This document shows, piece by piece, positions 27,701-42,700 of a stretch of DNA of 64,000 nucleotides. The DNA lies in NCBI GenBank assembly GCA_030867875.1, contig JAOWCC010001589.1:84219537-84283536 (forward strand). The letters are read 5' to 3'. Each line of letters starts with the position of its first letter. Within the stretch, counting starts at the first letter, position 1. A program made the position numbers and the translations under genes. Under the pieces are notes generated by a model that had not been told where the DNA came from, made no database searches, and worked only from the letters and a program-made list of their open reading frames with translations. The DNA comes from Actinernus sp. WN-2022 (Eukaryota; Cnidaria; Anthozoa; Actiniaria; Actinernidae).

Positions 27701-30700
27701 ACATTGGTTGCATACAAGTACATGAATTTACATACATGTATTTATTGAGTAACCTCAAGAGAAAACTAAGAAAATGCATTTAAATATGTAAATTATAGTA
27801 AGTAATCCTGTACCATGGAGAGATTCAAATGTCTGCACCACAGTTGACATGAAGACTGGTCTCTGTCTGGCTATGTTGGAAAGTGTGCCAAGTGCTGCCA
27901 TGAGGTTGACGCTGAAAGAATGACAACAAACAAACACATTTTAATAACTTTTACTCTTAAATATAAAGGAGAAATGCCTATAGTAAACAACACCAATGCT
28001 TCAATCACTATTTAGTAATAACTCAGCTAAGAACTCTAGCAGAAGATAATAGGCTAACCCACATATGATTTTGATTGAATATGCCTAAAGTGCTGTATGA
28101 GCTACAATGACAAACAAAATGACTTGGGACACTGCTCGCTTTTAGAGCCCATTCTTTAAATAAACTTCTTTTTTACATGATTGTAGGTATCTAGAATGGA
28201 AAGTGTAAGTTCAAAATGACAAACTATAAGTACACTAATGTTACTTTCAAGATTAATTGAAGGGCTGTGTGCAAAAAGGGCAGTGTCTCTTGATCACATT
28301 CTAAATTCTCCTTCAATTTCTTTGTTTTCTGAGGGAAAATTTAGAATGTGATCAAGAGTCACTTATGCCCTTTTTGCACACAACCCTTCAATTAACAGTA
28401 ATGTTATGGATCAAATTTGGTGTTTTCTAATACCTTGAAATGGTTGGTGATGCAATCAAGGTGAGAAGTGCTTCGAGCGTAGTACCACCCTCCTCTCTCA
28501 ACTCCTGCATCTTGACTAGTGGATGAGCCCTGGGAATAACATCCAATGAGATGTCTGCCTCACCCTTCTTGGTTGACTCAGAATCCTGGACAATTCAAAA
28601 CCGATGATTAATGTTAGTAATAATAATAATAATAACTATGTAACAATAACAATAATAGCATTAATAACAACAACAACAATAATGATATTTATTTATACAA
28701 GATGTGAGCTGGTGTCGGTTGTGTTTAAAAAATCACAGTTTCTGGGAAACCCCCACCCCCTCCCATCCCCACCTCACCTTGATTAAACATGATACCCAAG
28801 GGAGGGGTGGATGGATAGTTAGTCATTAATTAAACATGATACCCAAGGGAGGGGTGGGTGGATAGTTAGTCATTAATTAAACATGATACCCAAGGGAGGG
28901 GTGGGTGGATAGTTAGTCATTAATTAAACATGATATCCAATGGAGGGGTGGGTGGATAGTTAGTCATTAATTAAACATGATACCCAAGGGAGGGGAGGGT
29001 GGATAGTTAGTCATTAATTAAACATGATACCCAAGGGAGGGGTGGGTAGATAGTTTAATGGTTAGTCATTAATTAAACATGATACCCAAGGGAGGGGTGG
29101 GTAGTCATTAATTAAACATGATACCCATGATACCCAAGACTGGTTAGTCATTAATTAAACATGATACCCAAGGGAGGGAGGGGTAGATAGTTTACTGGTT
29201 AATTAATGAATAAACATGATACCCAAGGGAGGGGTGGGTGGATAGTTTAATGGTTAGTCATTAATTAAACATGATACCCAAGGGAGGGAGGGGTGTATAG
29301 TTAGTCATTAATTAAACATGATACCCAAGGGAGGGGTGGGTGGATAGTTAGTCATTAATTAAACATGATACCCAAGGGAGGGGTGGGTGGATAGTTAGTC
29401 ATTAACTAAACATGATACCCAAGGGAGGGGTGGGTGGATAGTTAGTCATTAATTAAACATGATATCCAATGGAGGGGTGGGTGGATAGTTAGTCATTAAT
29501 TAAACATGATACCCAAGGGAGGGGAGGGTGGATAGTTAGTCATTAATTAAACATGATACCCAAGGGAGGGGTGGGTAGATAGTTTAATGGTTAGTCATTA
29601 ATTAAACATGATACCCAAGGGAGGGGTGGGTAGTCATTAATTAAACATGATACCCATGATACCCAAGACTGGTTAGTCATTAATTAAACATGATACCCAA
29701 GGGAGGGAGGGGTAGATAGTTTACTGGTTAATTAATGAATAAACATGATACCCAAGGGAGGGGTGGGTGGATAGTTTAATGGTTAATCATTAATTAAACA
29801 TGATACCCAAGGGAGGGGTGGGTAGATAGTTAGTCATTAATTAAACATGATACCCAAGGGAGGGGTAGGTAGATAGTTTAATGGTTAGTCATTAATTAAA
29901 CATGATACCCAAGGGAGGGGTGGGTAGATAGTTTAATGGTTAGTCATTAATTAAACATGATACCCAAGGGAGGGGTCGGTAGATAGTTTAATGGTTAATT
30001 AATGATTAAACATGATACCCAAGGGAGGTGTGGTAGATAGTTTAATGGTTAATCATTAATTAAACATGATACCAAGGGAGGGGTGGGTAGATAGTTAGTC
30101 ATTAATTAAACATGATACCCAAGGGAGGGGTTGGTAGATAGTTTAATGGTTAATTAATGATTAAACGTGATACCCAAGAGAGGGGTGGATAGATAGTTTA
30201 ATGGTTAATTAATGATTAAACATCACACCCAAGGGAGGGGTGGGTGGGTAAATAGTTTAATTGTTAATTAATGATTAAACATGATACCCAAGGGAGGGGT
30301 GGGTAGATAGTTTAATGGTTAATTCATGATTAAACATGACACCCAAGGGAGGGGTGGGTAAATAGTTTAATTGTTAATTAATTATTAAACATGATACCCA
30401 AGGGAGGGGTGGGTAGATAGTTTAATGGTTAATTAATGATTAAACATGATACCCAAGGGAGGGGTGGGTAGATAATTTAATGGTTAATAATTAATTAAAC
30501 ATGATATCCAAGGGAGGGGTGGGTGGATAGTTTAATGGTTAATTAATGATTAAACATAATACCCAAGGGAGGGGTGGGTGGGTAGATAGTTTAATGGTTA
30601 ATTAATGATTAAACATGATACCCAAGGGAGGGGTGGGTGGATAGTTTAATGGTTAATTAATGATTAAACATGATACCCAGGGGAGGGGTTGGTAGATAGC

Positions 30701-33700
30701 TTAATGGTTAATTAATGTTTAAACATGACACCCAAGGGAGGGGTAGGTGGATAGTTTAATGGTTAATCATTAATTAAACATGATACCCAAGGAGGGGTGG
30801 GTAGATAGTTTAATGGTTAATCATTAATTAAACTTGATACCCAAGGAGGGGTGGGTAGTTAGTTTAATGGTTAATCGTTAATTAAACATGATACCCAAGG
30901 GAGGGGTGGTAGATACAGTACCGCCAAGAAACATATGTACATTTGATCAGGAGCAGATCGCGATCTGACGAAGTGCGATCTGCTCGCACCTTGCTCGCGA
31001 TCTGCTCGCAACTTGCTCGCGATCCGCTCCCACCTTGCTTGCGATCACAAGCTCATCATGAGCAAACGTCCGCAAGCAAAAGTCGCGGTAAAATATTTTT
31101 ATTTCTACCTTTACATGTGTAAGAATAAGAAGTGTATGAAACATGGTAAGTTGGACAGAAAGCGAAGCAATTCTAATTCCACGTTGCTTAACCATAACTT
31201 TGCATATGATCTTGTGAGAATACAGCTTCATATAGTGCCTGTCATTCATCAAATAAATATTACTACCATTTGCAAGCTACCGTTAAGCATGAACGTTTTT
31301 CTGCGTTCGTTTAAGTTTCAAACCTAGACGTCTGGCGGCACAAACCTTTGCATTTAACCACGATAATGACAACCTTTGACATGTCCCGCCTTCACGTTTC
31401 AGCGAGTGGAATTCAGGTTTGGAAACTTTTCAGCTAGATTTTCCTTAGCGCTACGCGCTACATCATATAAATGTCGGTTCAAGTTAAAGTTTTGGACGCT
31501 CAGAATTATGAGAGATGCAAGACAACAACTGTCTCTTGGCATAATCTGAGTTGCATGACGGTAGAAGACATATCAAAGGTTTTCAACATCAAGGTTGAAA
31601 CTAATTAGTTTGCCGACGAATTGCAAAGGTTTGGGATGCCAGACGTCTAGTTTCAAACATAAACGAACGCGGAAAAAGGTTCACGCTTAACGGTAGCTTG
31701 CAAATGGTAGTAACGTCTCCGTTAAGGTGTGAAATTTCACTTTATACAGCAATGGAATATCGCTTTTTTGGATATGAAATTTCACGTCTTATATTGGAAA
31801 TCAAGCGCAATCTTTTCGCAAACACTCAGGCGCTTGAATTATGTTCTTTATTGAGTCCCACCACTGTTTGTGTATTACAGTTGACTAAGACACAAGCGCT
31901 TCCAAAAATTAAAATTTATCGAGACAGTTGTCGAGATAGCCGTCCTAAATTCACATTCAATCATTTCACACTTCAAAGAGCTGTGTTCTTTTATTCAACA
32001 CTGCAGTTTGTTTGTCGGTCGATAGTTTAATGGTTAATTAATGATTAAACATGATACCCAAGGGAGGGGTGGGTGGATAGTTTAATGGTTAATCGTTAAT
32101 TAAACATGATACCCAAGGAGGGGTGGGTAGATAGTTTAATGGTTAATCATTAATTAAACATGATACCCAAGGGAGGGGTGGGTGGATAGTTAGTCATTAA
32201 TTAAACATAATAATAATAATAATAATAATAATATTTATTTACCCACGATAAATTTACAGCGTTGCTGATGTGGTCGTGCTTATAACTACGCTATTCTACC
32301 CTAATAATTGCGTTCGACGAAGGAGAACGCATACTAATCTTGCAGTGGACTCCCTGTGGTCATGTGTGGGCTACCTGTGCTTCCCCAGGCGAAAGAAATC
32401 GAGATTTGTGTATGTCCTCATGTTTGTACTTTTTGGAATAAATTATCTCGGCCGGGGAACTGGTAACTACACGTACACGATGCGAGCGGCCATTTTGGTG
32501 AATGCCAGCATGGCTTCTTTTTTGTTTCGCGATCGGTTAGTTACTTGCCTTATTTTCCGACAATCCAATGCAATGATGTTTCAAAGGTTCGCAAATACAA
32601 TTGAGCAAAGCCTGAGGAAAGTGTGTAGTACATCTGGAGGACCTTGAACATTCAACTCGGCCATAATTATTTATTTATGCTGAACCCGAGACCGAGTGAA
32701 CTTGCTGTACTGTTCGGTTTGCCGATATCAAAACTGCAAATGGTCAAGATGCTATAAATCATACCTGAAGGCTGAATACATGGATATTAATATTTCAGTG
32801 TGAGTTGTCAAGAACCTTTTTAAATACTACACATGTGTGCATCGTGGTGGTTTAAGTCAAACATGGTCTGTTTTGTCGGCGCGGTTAAATACGACACAAG
32901 ACAGAGAGAGACCTCTGCTAGCAGGGAACATAATATTTTGTAAACAACCGAGTGAATTCTGTTGGCTTGCTCGCTGTACTGGATTCTGCTTTTCGCTGTA
33001 CATACAGATACCGAAACTACAAACAGTAAAATGACCTGGGTGAAGAGAAACAAGGTCTGAGTTTTCTAGATACGCGTAATCGCCGTATCTTGTGTGAGTT
33101 GCGACACTGTGTACATCTTCACTAAAATCTACATTCAGACAGAGAGTTAATCTATACCGACACTTTGATATGCCAAGGAACTGGAATACCAACACAGTAC
33201 AAGGTGAGGGAAATTTAAAGTACTGACTTCATTGCTGTGTTCAATTAATCTACACTGAATTTCTAACGGACCTGATCAAAGCGATCAAAGCCAGGACCCG
33301 GCTACCAACATTGACCATAAATTATTCTGGAACTAACAATGGCGCTCAATATTTTGCAGCCAACCTTGTTCTCGCTTGAAAAATACCCGGGAAACATAAT
33401 GTGAATGATGTATACATATAGCCCCATAAGCATCGCATCCAATGATTTAATGTTACACAAAGATAATTACAGTTTTATACCCAGATGCATCCCCTTGTAT
33501 ATTAACATATAAGTCAAGACATCAAATTTTTCACATTAGATAAAAAACAAGCACTTTTGATCAGGATTACGTACACTGTCCACATCATTGCAGCAATTTT
33601 CAGCTTTTCAGACTGTTACTACAGTCCTTTCTCTTTCAAAAATATGTTGAACGCACTTTGATAATCTATGATTACTTCTAGTAATAATAATAGTAGTATA

Positions 33701-36700
33701 AAACTAATTAACTTATACTAATTAACTTATTCTATTCAGTGAGTGTTACGTAAGGAGTATGTAAGTATTCTCTTAGGAAAGGCATTACATAGTACAGGAG
33801 GAGCTAGGTTGTGAAAACATTTATGTACAAAACAGGCAAGTCTTAGGTTATAGTAATAGTTCAGTGGCTTCCATTTGGCAGAGGCAGTTACATCCTCACG
33901 TGGTGTTAGCCAATGGAGTCCAAAAATTATCCTTGCAGCCCGGTAATGAATTCGGTTTAATGATTCTAGAAGTGTTGTATTACACGATCCCCAACATAGA
34001 AATCCATAAGTGATAGCAGGAAGGATAACCTTGAAGTAGAAGTCTAACTTAGCATGCTCAGGAAGAAAATACAGGGACTTTAGGAGGTTTAGCTTCTGGA
34101 CATACGATTTAATTAGGTCAGTTAAGTGCTTGGACCAGCCTAATTTGTCATCTATAGATAACCCGAGGCAGCGTGTGCAGGATACCCTTCTTAAGTTGGA
34201 AGATCAAAACCTAACGGCTGCAATAGGTCCCATAAAAGAGCCTCTGTGTAATAGCATATATTCACATTTTTCCGGGTGAGCTGTCATTCGATTTGACATA
34301 CACCAGTCATACATTATCTCAAGTACACTGTTTGCAGTGCTAATTGCATCGTCAATGGTGGCCCCGGTCACAGACACGGTGGTATCGTCTGCGTACATAT
34401 ATAGATTAGCGAACTCGTAATTGGAAATTGTATTGGGCAAATCATTGCAAAATATCGAGAACAGTATCGGTCCAAGGACCGATCCTGTGGTATACCATAT
34501 GTAACAGCTTGACTGCTGGAATGTACCCTGTTAATAACCGTAAACTGCTGCCTAGACTTAAGATAGTCTCTTAACCATGAGCGGGTGCTGTCCGACACGC
34601 CGAGGGTGTAAAGCTTGTGTAGTAGAACGTCATGATCTATTGAGTCAAATGCCTTTTTGAAGTCGAAGAATATTGCACAGATGACTCTGTTTGCGTCAAG
34701 AGCCTTCCTCCAATGTTCCGTTATGTGTACCAGTAAGAGCTCAGTGGAGTGTGCTTTTTTATACGCCCACTGATATGGACTGAATAGATCGTTTACGTCC
34801 ATGTGATTTGTGAGGGAATCCGCAACTGTTGTCTCCATTAATTTGCTTGGTACGCTTAGTAGTGAAATTGGTCTATAGTTAGTCCTGTCTTCGGCATCAT
34901 CCTTTTTAAATACAGGTGAGATCTTTGCCACTTTCCATGTGCTTGGAACCTTATACTGCGTTGACGATGCCATGAACAGAGCTGTGAGTGACGGCACGAT
35001 GGCTATATCTGCGAGCTTGAGCAGTTTAGGTTCAATACCGTCCGGACCGCAGGCCTTGTTGGGATTCAACTTCCTTATCATATTGGTGACGCCCTTCTCC
35101 GTGATATTAATTTCGGTCTCTACTAGGACTGTAGCTACATCAGCTGCATTGGCAGGGTGAGAGCACTCTAGGCGTGGCGGTAGTTCCGCTGCTAGTTTTT
35201 CTCCCACTGTCGAGAAGTGTGTGTTTAAAATGTCTGCCTTTTCTGCATTGTCTGTTGCTAGAGATTTATCATCACGCTTGATTGCGACGATTGGTGGATG
35301 TGTAGTTGTGGAGGTGGCGTCATTTACTAGTTTCCAGTATGACTTGCAATCTTTCACTATTGCAAACATATTCTTGTAATACGCTGTCTTTGCTTTGCGC
35401 ACATCTGCAGTAATACTGTTCTTAAGTGATTTATATTCGTCCCATAGCTGGTTATCATTGAGTTTCATAGCGCGTTTGAGTGATACCCAAGGGAGGGGTG
35501 GGTAGATAGTTTAATGGTTAATCATTAATTAAACATGATACCCAAGGGAGGGGTGGGTAGATAGTTTAATGGTTAATCATTAATTAAACATGATACCCAA
35601 GGGAGGGGTGGGTAGATAGTTTAATGGTTAATCATTAATTAAACATGATACCCAAGGGAGGGGTGGGTAGATAGTTTAATGGTTAATTAATGAATAAACA
35701 TGATACCCAAGGGAGGGGTGGGTGGATAGTTTAATGGTTAATCATTAATTAAACATGATACCCAAGGGAGGGGTGGATGGATAGTTTAATGGTTAATTAA
35801 TGATTAACCATGATACCCAAGGGAGGGGTGGGTAGATAGTTTAATGGTTAGTTAATGATTAAACATGATACCCAAGGGACAGGTGGGTGATTAGTTTAAT
35901 GGTTAATCATTACTTAAACATTAAACTAGCTACTCACCCCTCCCTTGGGTATCATGTTTAATTAATTATTAACCATTAAACTATCTACCCACCCCTCCCT
36001 TGGGTCTCAATTATTTTTTATTGGTTATAAGCTCCTTATGAAAACCCTGCTACATGTACCTGAGTTTTATTGGACTGCACGAGAACCAACATCTCCATAA
36101 ATTTGATTGCATGAGTCCTGATACTAAAACAAACAAAAAAGTAAACAGTTAATTGAATGAACATAAATTAGTACAACAGGTAGGAAAGACACAGGACAGG
36201 ATAAGTTGGGTGCATATTAAAGTAAACTTTAATAATTCTGTTTAATTATTGAATTTCAGGTATAGCTACATTATTTTGTACAATACATGTAGAGTCTAAC
36301 AAAATAAACTGAAGCAAAATGTCTCACAGCTAATTCACTGTCTTTGCTAGCAAAACATTTGACTGTGTGAACAAGAAACAATTTCATACAATATTAATCT
36401 TTGTAGGCTTACCCATCATTATCAGACTCCAACATTTCAATGATCTGGTTCTTGATCTGTGTTAATAACTGGCAATGGACGAAAATCAGTGATTACATGT
36501 ACATGGACATGAAATCCATTTGTCATACAGTACACTAGCAATTATACAATGTACACATACTTATTATTAATATACTCAACAAAATATCTGGATTCATTTA
36601 TATATCTGTATGGATGCAAAGCGTTATTGGTCTTAATGGCAATAATGCTATAGAAATAAATTGTTATTATTATTATTCTGATTGGTCATTAACGAGTGCA

Positions 36701-39700
36701 TAAAACTTATAGAGTGCACAGTTTCACATACTCAGCAAATGTTTGCTCAGTATATTATAAACAAAAAATTCCATGAACTGCTTGTGCTATATTCAATTTA
36801 TGGGCACCGACTGATGTTTTGAAAGTTAGATCAAATTGCACTCACCTAAAGGCTCATGCAATTATCAGAACTTTCAAAATATCACTCAATGCCCATAAAT
36901 CATGTATAGCATTCATGTTCATGCAATTTCCTCTTCATACTGCAATCACATGACTATAGGGGAGTAGGGGTTGCATAAATTGTACCTACCTCCCACATCT
37001 GGTCCAATACTTCAGAGATCACCCTCTTCCTGCATACATGCTGATGATATCAACACTCAATGTTATACACTGTTAGTAGCTACAAATAACGAATTATGCA
37101 AGTAAAAACACAATGAACCAATCACAAACTGAAGTAAATCATGATTGATTTTACTTGAACCAATCACAAGGAAAAGTGAACACAATCTATAATTTAAATT
37201 TTGTAACACATGGATTACCTGTAGAGCATATTTGTAGAGCTGTGTAATACACAACATCACCCTTTTCTGTACAGCAACATTATCATCATTCAACATCATT
37301 GCAAGAGTACCTAGCACTTTACCAAGAAGCTCCACATCTTTCTTACTGAAAGGAAAGCAACATAAAGAGGGATTTTGTTGCAGGGCTCGAAATTAAGAAA
37401 AAAAAGAAGGCGTAAATTTACCCTCAGCTTAAAATTTTTAGGCGTAATTCTCTAAAATTTTACGCCTAAGCGGAAAACGTTAGGGGTAAAACGAAAAAAT
37501 CTAGGCGTATTTACGCCCGTATCGGGCGCAATTTCGAGCCCTGTGTTGGAATTATATACTGTCTGTCAATTGTCCTAGCTTAAGGTTACAATGTAGATAA
37601 GCCTGCTGATAACTCTTCTGGGTGGTTTTTTGCTCATTTGTTTTTGGATTGGGCTACCTGTGGAATGAGGGGAGAGGGGAGTGGGAAGAGAAGGAAAATA
37701 AGAGCCTGCATGCACAACGTATCCTCGCTCTACAATTACCAATAATCAGTAAATGGCAAACACGCTTGAAATACCGATTATTGGTAATTCTACGACAAAT
37801 CCTAACCGGAACCATAAACCGAACCCTAACCATCGGACGAGTTCACGGGTAAACGACGGGTTCTCACTCACCTAGAGCTAGGGACTTCACAGGTAAACAA
37901 GAAGAGAAGGTAAACGACAGAAGAAGAAAAATTGGAACGCTCCTACTCGGGCTCGAACTCGTAATCGTTTGCGTGTTGTGCTTGGTAGTGCAGGCCTCAT
38001 GCCCACTACACTAAGCGTGTCTACCGCCGTTCTGATTTGGACAATCGTTTATCTTTATCCTTGACTGGTTTTAAGAATGTCATTGTTAAATTTGCGTTCC
38101 AGAATTAGCGATTATTGATATTGGTAATTGTAGAGCGAGGATATGTTGGCATGCAAGGCATACAAGTTTTAGTCCCTGTATTTGTCCACTAATGTAGCTC
38201 TCCTATTGGCTAAAAGACATAGTGACAAGTCATGTCAGTCAAGTGTTCAATCTTACGTACATGTAGATCAGGCAACCGAGTATACATTTGTAGATAAAAT
38301 AGATTTTGTTCGAGACTTCAGTGCTTGACTAATTACAGCCTGAGCACTGAAACTCCAATACACTTCAACACATCTTCAACTCCATCATTCCCTTAGCGGG
38401 AAATTTAATAATAGAAAAAGGGAGATTTTACTTACCAAGCTTCTTCAATGAATCCTACAACAAACTTTCTAACATCTGCAGATCTGTCCTGCTGAAAAAC
38501 TAGAATCTCCTGTCAAGAAAATTGAGGAACAATAAGAGATCCACAAACAGACATGTAAATAAAGTTATGTGTGGACCAGAAAAAAGAGAATTGATAAAAA
38601 ACAAACATAAAAACACAAATTAAAATAACTGGTAGAATCAAGGGAAATCAATGCTGTTGTTGTTGTTGTTGTTGTTTCAACAGTGCATGTGCAGGCACAA
38701 CACTTTTTCAGGCACGTCACATGTCAACATAGACAGACATATTTTATTAGCACCATATACAGTTTTGTACATTGGTCTTGTTTACAGTGAATCTGTAAGG
38801 AGATAACTGTAGGCTACAGTATGCTAATAACAACCTAAAATGTAAAATGAAGAGTCTTTACTGGAAGTAAGAATAGTAGTGGAGGAACCAGCACTATGAT
38901 TCGTTGTGTACTTTAAAACATGTGTACATATTTTGCAACTTGCTTTTAGAGTGCAAGCAGTGGATTCATTGTAATGTTAAAGAGGGTGTTGTTATTTTAT
39001 ATTAGTGTTGTCAAGTTGTACTTTTGTTTATCATTGATGATACTAATTATTACGGTGGCCCACAACTGTTACAGCAAGAGCAAGAAGCCCACGGCAAGAG
39101 CAAGAAGCTCATGGCAAGAGCAACATCTCTGAGGCCTGGGTACCAGTGTATGGATTGCAAAGCATAATGAGATATCTAGCGACACATGGCATCAATTTTG
39201 TGGGCTTCTTGCTCTTGCCGTGGGCTTCTTGCTCTTGCTGTGGGCTTCTTGCTCATGCTGTGAGCTTCTTGCTCTTGCCGTGACAGTTGCGGGCCACTGT
39301 AAATTATTATACTGCATCTGAGAAAATCGTAAGTTGGTCATTTAGTTATAAAGAAGTGTCTTTCATCCTCATGCAGTCTCCCTTTTACATTTGGCACAGA
39401 TTCTGTCCTCGACTTTCCATAAATATGACTTTTCATGCCTACCTTTCTCAATTTCAAGGTGGTGGTTACTTATTCTAAGGCGCATACATGTACATTGTAA
39501 GTACAGTTCTGTGTTCAATATTGTGAACATTCAAAAGATAAGGTTTGAGTAAGTACTAGCTAATTTTAAAAGTGTGATACATTTTGTATGTTCGCAACTT
39601 GTTTCTTTGATCCTTATCTTTTCTGTCATCATTGTGAATTGCAATCCACCAATTTTGATATTCAATGTCTTCCAGCCTCTGCTTTATCATTGAAATATAA

Positions 39701-42700
39701 TACTTTTGCTCATGAGGTTCATTGGACTGCATGATCAACAAATCGGCAAGTCGTAATTCTGCTACATTTATGTTGTGTTTAGTTTTGTTGTACCAATCTG
39801 TCTTCAAGTTGTGAAACATTAAATTAATGTTTCACAACTTGAAGACAGATTGGTACAACAAAACTAAACACAAGAAAAAAAAATCAAAATTATGCGGGAT
39901 TTTTTGGCGAATTATGCGGGAAACATCGCGAATTATGCGGGAAATTATGCGGGATGACGTCATACATTTTTTAGCACAAATAAAATTGTTTTATCGTGTT
40001 TCACTTCAAAAAAGCCGCTAGTTCAGTAAGAGAGATGGTTAATTGTCTCAAATCCATTTTAACTATTGGTAGTATCCCTTTGCGTTCAAATCTATGTACT
40101 AGAAAGTCTATGTTAAACCTCAACTGATCCTAAGCATTCCGTACAATTCTTGACGCAGCAAGATTATCAAGCCCGGTTTACTAGCATTATGGTCATAGGT
40201 TTTATTTCAGGTTAGTATGAAAATGTTGTCTACTTTGTGGAAATGTTTTCAAAAGAGACGTAATTATCATTTCAGTAAGAAAACTAGGAAACAAAAACCA
40301 AGCGGGTTTTTGAAATGCTGTTGTAGTTGTCGCCTTATCGCAGATGCGGAAATCGACACGTTACTTTGACAGACCGCTAACCGATTTAGCGGTAAGGGAC
40401 TAAGGGAAATAAGGTTTAACAGTTGGGGGTGCCGTCGCTTTTTGAATCAATTTTTAAATACTGTACAGAATTTAACTGACCCAAAACGAGAATTAATAGT
40501 AGCGGTCGTTACTAGAGCTTACGCAGCATACGCGAAAACGGCGTTCGACGTACCGTATGAGCATAGACTAATAAAAGCAAGTTGATATTTCCTTTACATT
40601 TATTCTGTCTAGGCCTATAGCTAGTCTTCGACGATCATGTCCACATAGACTACTGTCTGCACTAACAGTTTTCAAATGATTTCACATCTTACATTTCAAG
40701 CTGACGAGGCGATCGTGATAAAGCTCCGTTATCATGATTTCTTGGGCAAAAGCCGAAAACAAACGAAAATTGATTATGTGATCAAGTACTGTGCTACAGC
40801 GCTCGTATCTAGTCCTCTCTTTAACCAACTTAAACATGTGTGTCACAAGATATTACTTTCTCGACTAGCTCGTACACTGCTTCAATAAACAAACGTAAAA
40901 CCTACTCTGAAGTAGCGTTTTTTAAGAGTTCGTGCCTGCATTGTCCATCTTTTTTCATGTTCTGTGAGTACAGGTCGCATAGTGAGAACTCACTAGTTCC
41001 GTTTCCTGCTTCGCTTCAGCCAATGATATACTTCGTCTACCTCATCCAACTGTGGGAATGTAAAAGGACCGGAACCCAGAATTACCAGTGGGCCATAGAA
41101 TAACCAAGCGGGGCAGCAATCATCAATGTCGTCTCGTTTGGGCCAGTCGAATACTTTGGCCCCTACTGAATACAGGAACTTGATGACAGGAGCACCGTCG
41201 TTACATTTCAAGACACGGCCAATGTAGTACGACTTATGGTACTCCACTGCATAGTACTGCCCTTGTTGTATCTGTAAGCTGGAGGCGTCTTGAAGCTTCT
41301 GGTCGTGCAGTTCCATTACCATCTGTCTCCTAAAGATGGAAATGGTGTCGCTGGTAGCAACTGCAGTAGCCTGGCCCAGGAGACATCTGGCGTACATACA
41401 TGTGTACACGCCACAGTCGAATCCATTCTGCTGCTGTGGGAGCTCTTCGGACAGGTTACCGAGGAAGCTCCACTGACCATCATCGAGGCTGGAGTCTAGT
41501 TGTTTCAGGAGGCTCCACATCTTCCTGATTGCCCTTTCATGGGATGGCTTTACAGATGACCCTTGCAAGCTGTCCAATGCCATCATTCGCTTTTCCTTGG
41601 GCATAACAACGAGGAGAAACCAGTGCTTGCTCTGGTCAGGGTTACACGGAACGAAGATAGTGTCCTGATGTAGTAGTTCCGATTTACCTTTGAGAAGATC
41701 TGTTACCGGTCGATTATCGACTCCTTTCTCAAATGTTTCCCATTCTAAAGTCTCTACTTTCAGATCTCCTACAGCTGTTTCGGCGAGCACTTTCAGATAA
41801 GAATCGATGACAAAATTACTCAAGTAATTGTCCTTATCCTTACCCTGTCCGCCTTTGAGACCTTGCAAATCCTGGAGGGTTATTAAGGGACTTCCTTTAA
41901 ACTTAACTGACCCATCAACGATGGAATTTACTAGGGCGTCTTTATGCCCAGGAAACACATGAACTTCTGTTTTAGCTACTTTCTCCAAAGTATCTTCATC
42001 AAGCCCACTGTGTACCCGAGGTGAGGTTTTCAGAGCAGGTGAGATATCTGGAGACAAACTACAGCTGCTTTGGGGATTGCGCAATTTGATGCAGTGCGAG
42101 ACACTTTCCAAGCCGGTACGAAAACGCTTTCCCAAACTGATGTATTGTTTCTTTTTCCTCTTAAGGGCTCCCGAGGAACTGGACGACTTGGGAACTGGAC
42201 CAGACGACTTTGGGGTGGGACCGGACGTCTTGGTGACAGGGCCGGACATCTTGGGGACTGGACCGAACGGCTTAGGGACTGGACCAGACGACTTTGGGGT
42301 GGGACCGGACGTCTTGGTGACAGGACCGGACGTCTTGGGGACTGGACCGAACGGCTTAGGGACTGGAACAGACGACTTTGGGGTAGGACCGGACGTCTTG
42401 GTGACAGGACCGGACGTCTTGGTGACAGGACCGGGCATCTTGGGGACTGGACCGAACATCTTGGGGACTGGACCGAACGGCTTAGGGAGTGGACCAGACG
42501 ACTTTGGAGTGGGACCGGACATTTTGGGGACTGACTCCTCCCGAATGGAAGACTTCGCTCGCAAGTTCCAGTTGAGGAAATGAAACGCCCTGATAGTTTT
42601 GGGGGCCAGTGACCTTCTCTTATGATCAAGTATTGCATTGTATGCCGAAAAAGACCGCTCCACTTCATACGAGCCAAGTGTTGATGTACAGTAACATGAT

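Noticed and set aside
32270..32647. 125-codon plus-strand frame
   Set aside because: No family recognised, antisense within a SYMPK intron between satellite blocks; kept only as a note.
28778..36006. CRISPR array
   Set aside because: Contiguous units with no unique spacers, in eukaryotic intronic DNA.
42030..42677. Other-frame and opposite-strand frames over the heptad array
   Set aside because: Shadows of the in-frame 21-bp repeat of the fusion gene.
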